From contig CM054181.1 of the NCBI GenBank assembly GCA_028829895.1, positions 67,199,259 to 67,263,258 of the forward strand: 64,000 nt of DNA, given 5' to 3'. The notes beneath the pieces were generated by a model. The model was not told the DNA's origin. It saw nothing but the letters and a program-made list of their open reading frames with translations, and ran no database searches. The stretch comes from Sinotaia quadrata (taxonomy: Eukaryota > Mollusca > Gastropoda > Architaenioglossa > Viviparidae). The position numbers and the translations under genes were made by a program. Below are positions 61,001 to 64,000 of the stretch, piece by piece. Numbering within the stretch: the stretch's first letter is position 1; every line of letters begins with the position of its first letter.

Positions 61001-62360
61001 ATAAGTAATAAGGAACTCCTGTAAAAAATCCATTTTTTCACCCCGTCCCAGAACTATAGAGTGAAGGGTTTGGCTGCAAAATTCAATATAAGGGCTTGAA
61101 ATTCACTTCACAATTGCAGCTTCTTTCCAACATTTAAACAGTTTAACAACAATAAATATGCAGAAATCTTATCAGCAGTAATAATGCATTCATACACGCA
61201 CACAAATACACACACGCACGCGTGCGCGCACACACACACACACACACACATTACTCCACCCCTTAGACGAGCTCATTGCTAAACACTTTAGTTTTTCAAC
61301 TGATCATCAGATACAGCTTATTCAGAACTAATCTGTTAAATTTGTTCAGATGGCTTAAAATATATCTTTGGCTTAAAAGTTTCTTTGTATTCTTGTATTT
61401 TTCACTTTGCTTATGATAGTTGAACATTCTTATTGGCAGCAGATTTTTTTTATTAAACAGACCCAGAGAAGGGGTTGTTGCCTTGCCGACAGTATCTTTT
61501 CTTGCTGCTTGCAAACAACCAAGAATCCTCTGATAGCTCTGTTTGCATTGCACGTGTTATTCATTCACCAACTGAGATAAGTGGGCGTTTATTTGAGGAG
61601 CTGCACCGGCTGGCATACTTTGGATTTTCGAGAGACTCTATGGATGCTCAGGTGAAATGCATGTGCACTTTTGTCTCTGTTCTTCATTTTATTCTAGTTG
61701 AAACTGTACCTCTGGTCTGCAACTTTCAGAGACTTTGATTTCTGAAGAGCTATACATTTACATTCAATTTTCATTTCAAAATGTTGACAATGGCAAATTT
61801 ACTTTTATTTATATATGAAAGACATGTTTTAGCGTACACTATAAAGGGCAAGAAAAGAAGGGGTCAAGTGCTAATGTAAGCATTATTTTCACATCATTCT
61901 CAAGAACAGTTAGCACTCATAGACTGAATAAAGCAAGATATGAAATGTAGTAATCTGTGGCAGAATGGAAACTCAGAAACTATTTTGGTTTAGTTTTGCA
62001 ATGCAGGGAATTTCTTATAGATGTTATTTTAGGAGCACAGTGGTGTGGTAACTTTATCAAGGAACTATTTCAGAGCAGGGCATTATCAACAAGTTTTATT
62101 AAATATTCTAACAGTAAATGAATTCAGGGCAGAATTTAATAATGCTTCAATTAAATATTTCATATTACATGAATTGTCAGGCTATTTGTCTTCAGGGTGG
62201 GCCAGAATAATTTGATTAAATGTTTTAACGTTAAATTTTCAGGCTGATGCCAAGGAAGACAACTGGCTGAAGACTTTACCTATATTCAGTGCTAAAGCGT
62301 TTAATGAATTGGATGCTACCCTAACTAAACGTCTGGTGCAAGCCATCAGGAGTAAGAAAG
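46058..62360 (+). CDS. MTBP: MTBP orthologue (Treslin/TICRR-MTBP origin-firing factor), N-terminal part
   Basis: Exons: 46058-46088 (probable), 47758-47888, 48287-48384, 50272-50354, 52698-52746, 55132-55327, 55585-55692, 56397-56512, 58196-58256, 60343-60463, 61461-61651, 62243-62360; more must follow. All junction phases agree, giving about 434 codons. The order of matching segments follows vertebrate MTBP: LSEYIHAIADKLPYTG, GALMRLHEWHSAKV, the WRGI..., RGFVLPGLSLECIY, MELIALLQLD, and IARVIHSPTEISG. In vertebrates MTBP binds Treslin and TopBP1 and promotes CDC45 loading at origins; it was first found as an MDM2 partner. The visible part covers the N-terminal and middle regions; the C-terminal DNA-binding region lies outside. 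The N-terminus is shorter than in vertebrates. Several of its introns begin with copies of the exon's own 5' splice site. Confidence 0.9.
46850..47065. repeat. about 73-bp tandem repeat, 3 copies
   Basis: CATTAGTTCAATAATAAAAC, AAAATTGACAAAGAATCTAC and ATGAGTCCACATATAAAATG in order. Two copies are nearly identical and the outer copies are shorter. MTBP intron 1. Confidence 0.9.
47758..47888 (+). CDS. MTBP: MTBP exon 2
   Basis: 131 bp, acceptor TTCACAG, donor GAG|GTGTGT, phase 1 in and 0 out. It encodes EIAVLALKHAVSSLQYCAIL then an acidic stretch and INVCWVDEKYE. It corresponds to the N-terminal segment before the Treslin-binding region of vertebrate MTBP. Confidence 0.8.
48287..48384 (+). CDS. 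MTBP: MTBP exon 3
   Basis: 98 bp, acceptor CATTTAG, donor ATGG|GTAAGC, phase 2 out. It encodes CVVGNDDGIWMSLKSANIDG and then LFSHLVPEQNQNG. Confidence 0.85.
48400..49115. repeat. intronic repeat with AT and CT tracts
   Basis: The clean array at about 48745-49115 has eight or so copies of TATATAATAAAATTGTTATG followed by GCTTTATCTCTCTCT. A related single copy (about 48400-48440) starts just 15 bp after the exon 3 donor, so the array resembles an expanded copy of the intron's first bases. Confidence 0.9.
49665..49910. repeat. TAAGATCTAGAGCAATTTTA repeat with (TA)n
   Basis: About seven irregular copies of AAGATCTAGAGCAATTTT separated by TATATA tracts. MTBP intron 3. Confidence 0.85.
50272..50354 (+). 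CDS. MTBP: MTBP exon 4
   Basis: 83 bp, acceptor GTACAG, donor ACAG|GTAGAG, phase 2 in and 1 out. It encodes IGPDRKATSR and LHLSEYIHAIADKLPYTG, matching the 'LYEEAAENLHQLSDKLP' region of vertebrate MTBP. An overlapping open frame that begins a few bases earlier is not the coding one. Confidence 0.9.
51880..52090. repeat. 38-bp tandem repeat, about 6 copies
   Basis: GAAAGTATGGAGAGTATGAT and TTAATACTTTGAGTAGTG repeated. MTBP intron 4. Confidence 0.93.
52136..52224. other. near-perfect 36-bp inverted repeat (hairpin)
   Basis: Left arm 52136-52171 and right arm 52189-52224 are reverse complements with one mismatch, around a 17-bp loop. The 13-mer AGGAATTTCAGGA stands on both sides of the right arm (52176-52188 and 52225-52237). 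That layout is what a replication template switch leaves behind. Confidence 0.9.
52698..52746 (+). CDS. MTBP: MTBP exon 5
   Basis: 49 bp, acceptor CATTAG, donor AAG|GTAAAA. It encodes FILDVVLVEPSLSKQ, matching 'MVDIILLLSDKDPPKL' in vertebrate MTBP. Its phase (1 in, 2 out) fits exons 4 and 6 directly, leaving no room for a further exon between. Confidence 0.88.
53210..53545. repeat. about 34-bp minisatellite, 9-10 copies
   Basis: GGCAGCTTGAAGTTCACCCA and CTATGGTGACAAAT repeated with substitutions. MTBP intron 5. Confidence 0.92.
55132..55327 (+). CDS. MTBP: MTBP exon 6
   Basis: 196 bp, acceptor TTAACAG, donor GGG|GTGAGC. It encodes CGTLGALMRLHEWHSAKVIV, a His/Asp-containing middle, and FSRSVWRGILTYG. 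This is the best match to vertebrate MTBP ('VGALKHLREWYSAKI' and 'ELWRGKIQIW'). Confidence 0.95.
55479..55554 (+). repeat. tandem duplicate of the MTBP exon 7 acceptor and exon start
   Basis: A unit of about 76 bp, including the pyrimidine tract, TTCTTAG acceptor and the first 45 bp of exon 7, is present twice: here (acceptor at 55508) and at the true exon (acceptor at 55584). The copies differ at a few bases. Use of the upstream acceptor would reach a TGA at the start of the second copy. Confidence 0.95.
55585..55692 (+). CDS. MTBP: MTBP exon 7
   Basis: 108 bp, phase 0 to 0, acceptor TTTATAG, donor AAG|GTAAAA. It encodes SERGFVLPGLSLECIYRKRL and then NSLHFWRKKAVK, matching 'KFGFEISFPEFCLKGV' of vertebrate MTBP. 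Confidence 0.92.
55860..56350. repeat. degenerate tandem repeats in MTBP intron 7
   Basis: A first part has TGTATATGTTACTTCTGTTG units of about 33 bp. A second part has CATATCTGTTTGATTACTG and TTTTATCTAATGTTTA units of about 60 bp. Confidence 0.85.
56397..56512 (+). CDS. MTBP: MTBP exon 8
   Basis: 116 bp, acceptor TTATAG, donor CT|GTATCC, phase 2 out. It encodes HEEQPTSSELVLGHRMELIA and LLQLDTVPLYLLDNFTLY. The donor is weak but is the one that keeps frame (CT|C) with exon 9. Its last 45 bp and donor are the first unit of the tandem repeat 56461-56935. Confidence 0.82.
56461..56935 (+). repeat. about 93-bp tandem repeat built from MTBP exon 8 end and its 5' splice site
   Basis: Five units, starting at about 56468, 56563, 56658, 56749 and 56841. 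Each has GGACACTGTGCTGCTGTA, a TTTGACAACTTTACT block, ACCT|GTA (the donor) and TCATCGATATTTTTGTTCC. The first unit is the true exon end and the others lie in the intron. All five keep the ACCT|GTA core. Confidence 0.95.
57000..58190. other. MTBP intron sequence without recognised feature
   Basis: AT-rich. No splice-bounded frame, array or transposon domain that I can support. Confidence 0.55.
58196..58256 (+). CDS. MTBP: MTBP exon 9
   Basis: 61 bp, acceptor CCTTAG, donor TCT|GTAAGT. It encodes FRHLAPDSRSSVLTESISES, phase 2 in and 0 out. It is supported by strong splice sites and by fitting both neighbours' phases. Confidence 0.78.
58260..60340. other. MTBP intron sequence without recognised feature
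   Basis: AT-rich, with a G run at about 59538-59547. No exon or element recognised. Confidence 0.55.
60343..60463 (+). CDS. MTBP: MTBP exon 10
   Basis: 121 bp, acceptor CTTCCAG, donor CATG|GTAAGG, phase 1 out. It encodes EVYLVRLPLYERSNLPTAAE, then TAMWKENISVTGKLTH, matching 'ALFVLPCTISNILIPP' and 'SSRKWKEYIA' of vertebrate MTBP. Confidence 0.88.
60436..60690 (+). repeat. 46-bp tandem repeat built from MTBP exon 10 end and its 5' splice site
   Basis: Units at 60436, 60482, 60528 and 60574, then two or three shorter ones. Each carries ATTTCTGTCACTRRCAAACT, TACTCATG and GTAAGGATAA. The first is the real exon end. The copy at 60551-60560 still reads CATG|GTAAGG exactly; others have mutated donors. 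Confidence 0.95.
61196..61250. repeat. (CA)n/(CG)-containing microsatellite
   Basis: CA dinucleotides interrupted by CGCACGCGTGCGCG, an alternating purine-pyrimidine run. MTBP intron 10. Confidence 0.9.
61461..61651 (+). CDS. MTBP: MTBP exon 11
   Basis: 191 bp, acceptor TTAAACAG, donor CAG|GTGAAA, phase 1 in and 0 out. It encodes PEKGLLPCRQYLFLLLANN, CIARVIHSPTEISGRLFEEL and AYFGFSRDSMDAQ, matching 'SSYYLLLQGNG' and 'CKATLIHSANQINGSF' of vertebrate MTBP. Confidence 0.93.
62243..62360 (+). CDS. MTBP: MTBP exon 12 (last exon seen; gene continues off the window)
   Basis: 118 bp, acceptor TTTTCAG, donor AAAG|GTAATT, phase 1 out. It encodes ADAKEDNWLKTLPIFSAKAF and then TLTKRLVQAIRSKKG, corresponding to the 'LPHFSGEQIVQREKQL' region. 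No later exon could be supported before 64000. Confidence 0.85.
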
Positions 62361-62362
62361 GT

Positions 62363-62815
62363 AATTGGACTTGGACTTGGACTTGGACTTGGACTACTAG
62401 ATTATTACATTGGGGGCCATCTATTTAGTGTATGTTGAGTGGTTGGTTTGATGTTTGAATATATTTGTGAAGGAGAGGTGGTGATGGAAGGGAAGTCAGG
62501 CCATGCAAGTAATGCACTCTAGTTGAAGGAAGTCATCCTGTATGTGGAAATGGGCAATTCAAAACACTTTGAACAATGGCAGCTAAGCTAACTATTATCT
62601 GTTGTTACAAACACAAAACACTGAACAATGGCAGCTAAGCTGACTATTATCTGTTGTTACAAACACAAAACATGTTACTCAGAGCTTTTGCAGCATTATA
62701 ATATTTTTTTTAAAAATGTATCTATAGCCAGGATATTTCTTTTGTTTTGAATAGGAGAAAGTTTGTTCCATATAAAATCTTTTTGTTTTGAATAGGAGAA
62801 AGTTTGTTCCATCCG
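62363..62815. repeat. three small tandem duplications after MTBP exon 12
   Basis: (TTGGAC)5 lies 3 bp into the intron at 62363-62394. A 56-bp duplication with CAATGGCAGCTAAGCT lies at about 62565-62670. A 40-bp duplication with GAATAGGAGAAAGTTTGTTC lies at about 62735-62815. Confidence 0.88.
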
Positions 62816-64000
62816 AAGTCGTTTGTTTTGCTAATGTTTAACTCCATGTTATTTGTGTCACTCTTTGACTAGCATTTGTACTTGTTTTACAGTATATTTT
62901 TTCTTTGGATATTTTTTTATTAAGTCCTTTATTCACACACACACACACACACACATGCATGTTTGGCGTCTACACCTTTGATCTGACATATAGATTGAAA
63001 AAAGGTAAAAATGTCTTAATGAATAAACAAATTAGAGAAGAGAACCTCACCTTTATCACAGTGACTGCACAGTTTACAAACAATAAGGAAAAATATCATA
63101 ATGAATAAAAGAAATTTAAAAAAAAGTTCTTACAGAGTTGTGGCTAATTTAAAGCAAGTAAAAGTACCAAAAAATATTAAAGCAGTGAAATTGTAGTTTT
63201 ACTGAATTTTTCCAATAAAACTATTTCTGTTGCATCATGACTTAAAAAGAGAACTTTATTACACTGCCTACACTTCATAAAAACTAAAACAGAACATTCA
63301 GTTTTGAATAAATAAAAGAATTAACGTCCTCACAGAGCCCTCACCAATTAAATAAAAGACAAAATTACTTTAATCATCAAAAAAATTTGAAAACACCTTA
63401 TCTTTAATCAGTGAAATATATAGCAATGAAATATATATGATATGTTATGAAATAAAAGATCCTGCCAAGAAATAATAGAAAATTCTAAAACACCTCTTTA
63501 CAGACAAGTTATTTTTTAAGTTTTAAATTGTTGAGATGATATTTCAATGGAAGTGTGCATATGTGTACCTTTATTGGTGTTAGTGAAAAAATCGTTGACT
63601 TTGACCTTTTTTATTTTGCAAACTTGCAACTTTTTTGTGGTGCATTAATTTAAAGTGATGTTTTCATTATTTTCTTCACTTTTCCTGTTGAAAAACCACA
63701 ACTGCACAGTGATCAGAAAACTTGCTCAGGACTTTTCTGTAGCTATTCTTTAAAACTTTTGTCTTTTCTCCATTCTTCATTAAATTTGTTGTTGTTCTGT
63801 TGACTTTTTTGTTTGTGATCTGAGTATAGTGTGAGACTTTAAAACAAAAGCGAGGGCTAGCAATGCACATTGCACTGACTGTATGAAGATAATGCACATG
63901 TTTAGATGGTGTTTGTTAGTGATAGAAGTACCAATCTGACTTAATTGTGTGAGCAAGTGCAAACAACTGCAGACAAATATGATTAGGGTTGTGGATAAAA
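62816..64000. other. MTBP intron to window edge, nothing recognised
   Basis: AT-rich, with a (CA)n microsatellite at about 62934-62956. No exon with acceptable phase and similarity was found. Confidence 0.5.

Noticed and set aside
62799..62870. Next MTBP exon starting GAGAAAGTTTGTTCC after GAATAG
   Set aside because: The frame is open for about 25 codons and phase is possible, but the polypyrimidine tract is poor, similarity to MTBP is absent, and the stretch is part of a 40-bp intron duplication.

Overview
The window is nuclear DNA of an AT-rich invertebrate, most likely a lophotrochozoan and possibly a mollusc. This placement is inferred from gene and intron style plus transposon content; no marker fixes the species. 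It holds no bacterial features. Coding sequence is a few percent of the window and is split into short exons of about 30-300 bp by long introns full of minisatellites and decayed transposons.

Two genes can be assembled exon by exon, with splice phases that agree at every junction. Minus strand, 41.4 to 3.4 kb: a divergent AGC-family serine/threonine kinase. It has a low-complexity N-terminal half and a complete catalytic domain, with all key residues present. It ends soon after the AGC 'PxxW' region, without a hydrophobic motif. Plus strand, 46.06 kb to beyond the right edge: an orthologue of MTBP, the Treslin/TICRR partner in replication-origin firing. Twelve exons are visible and the C-terminal half lies outside the window. 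The genes are head to head; the true 5' end of the kinase gene was not found.

Mobile DNA: two copies of a 1.73-kb element with TGTCA...TGACA ends, in inverted orientation, one with a perfect 5-bp target duplication (solo-LTR-like). Two direct copies of a second repeat family lie inside one kinase intron. There are two decayed hAT transposases on opposite strands, a pogo/Tigger-like MITE inserted in a minisatellite, and a 5'-truncated LINE tail with an RNase H remnant and poly(A).

The most unusual pattern is that several intronic minisatellites are built from exon edges. Their repeat units carry the last or first coding bases of the adjacent exon together with its splice site. The result is runs of four to seven tandem copies of a 5' or 3' splice site (56.46-56.94, 60.44-60.69, 19.06-19.40 and 40.99-41.13 kb), plus a duplicated acceptor and exon start at 55.5 kb. 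Other points of note are a GC-AG intron in the kinase, a template-switch-type perfect hairpin, a satellite block copied into a second satellite, and a 33-bp array with a higher-order period.
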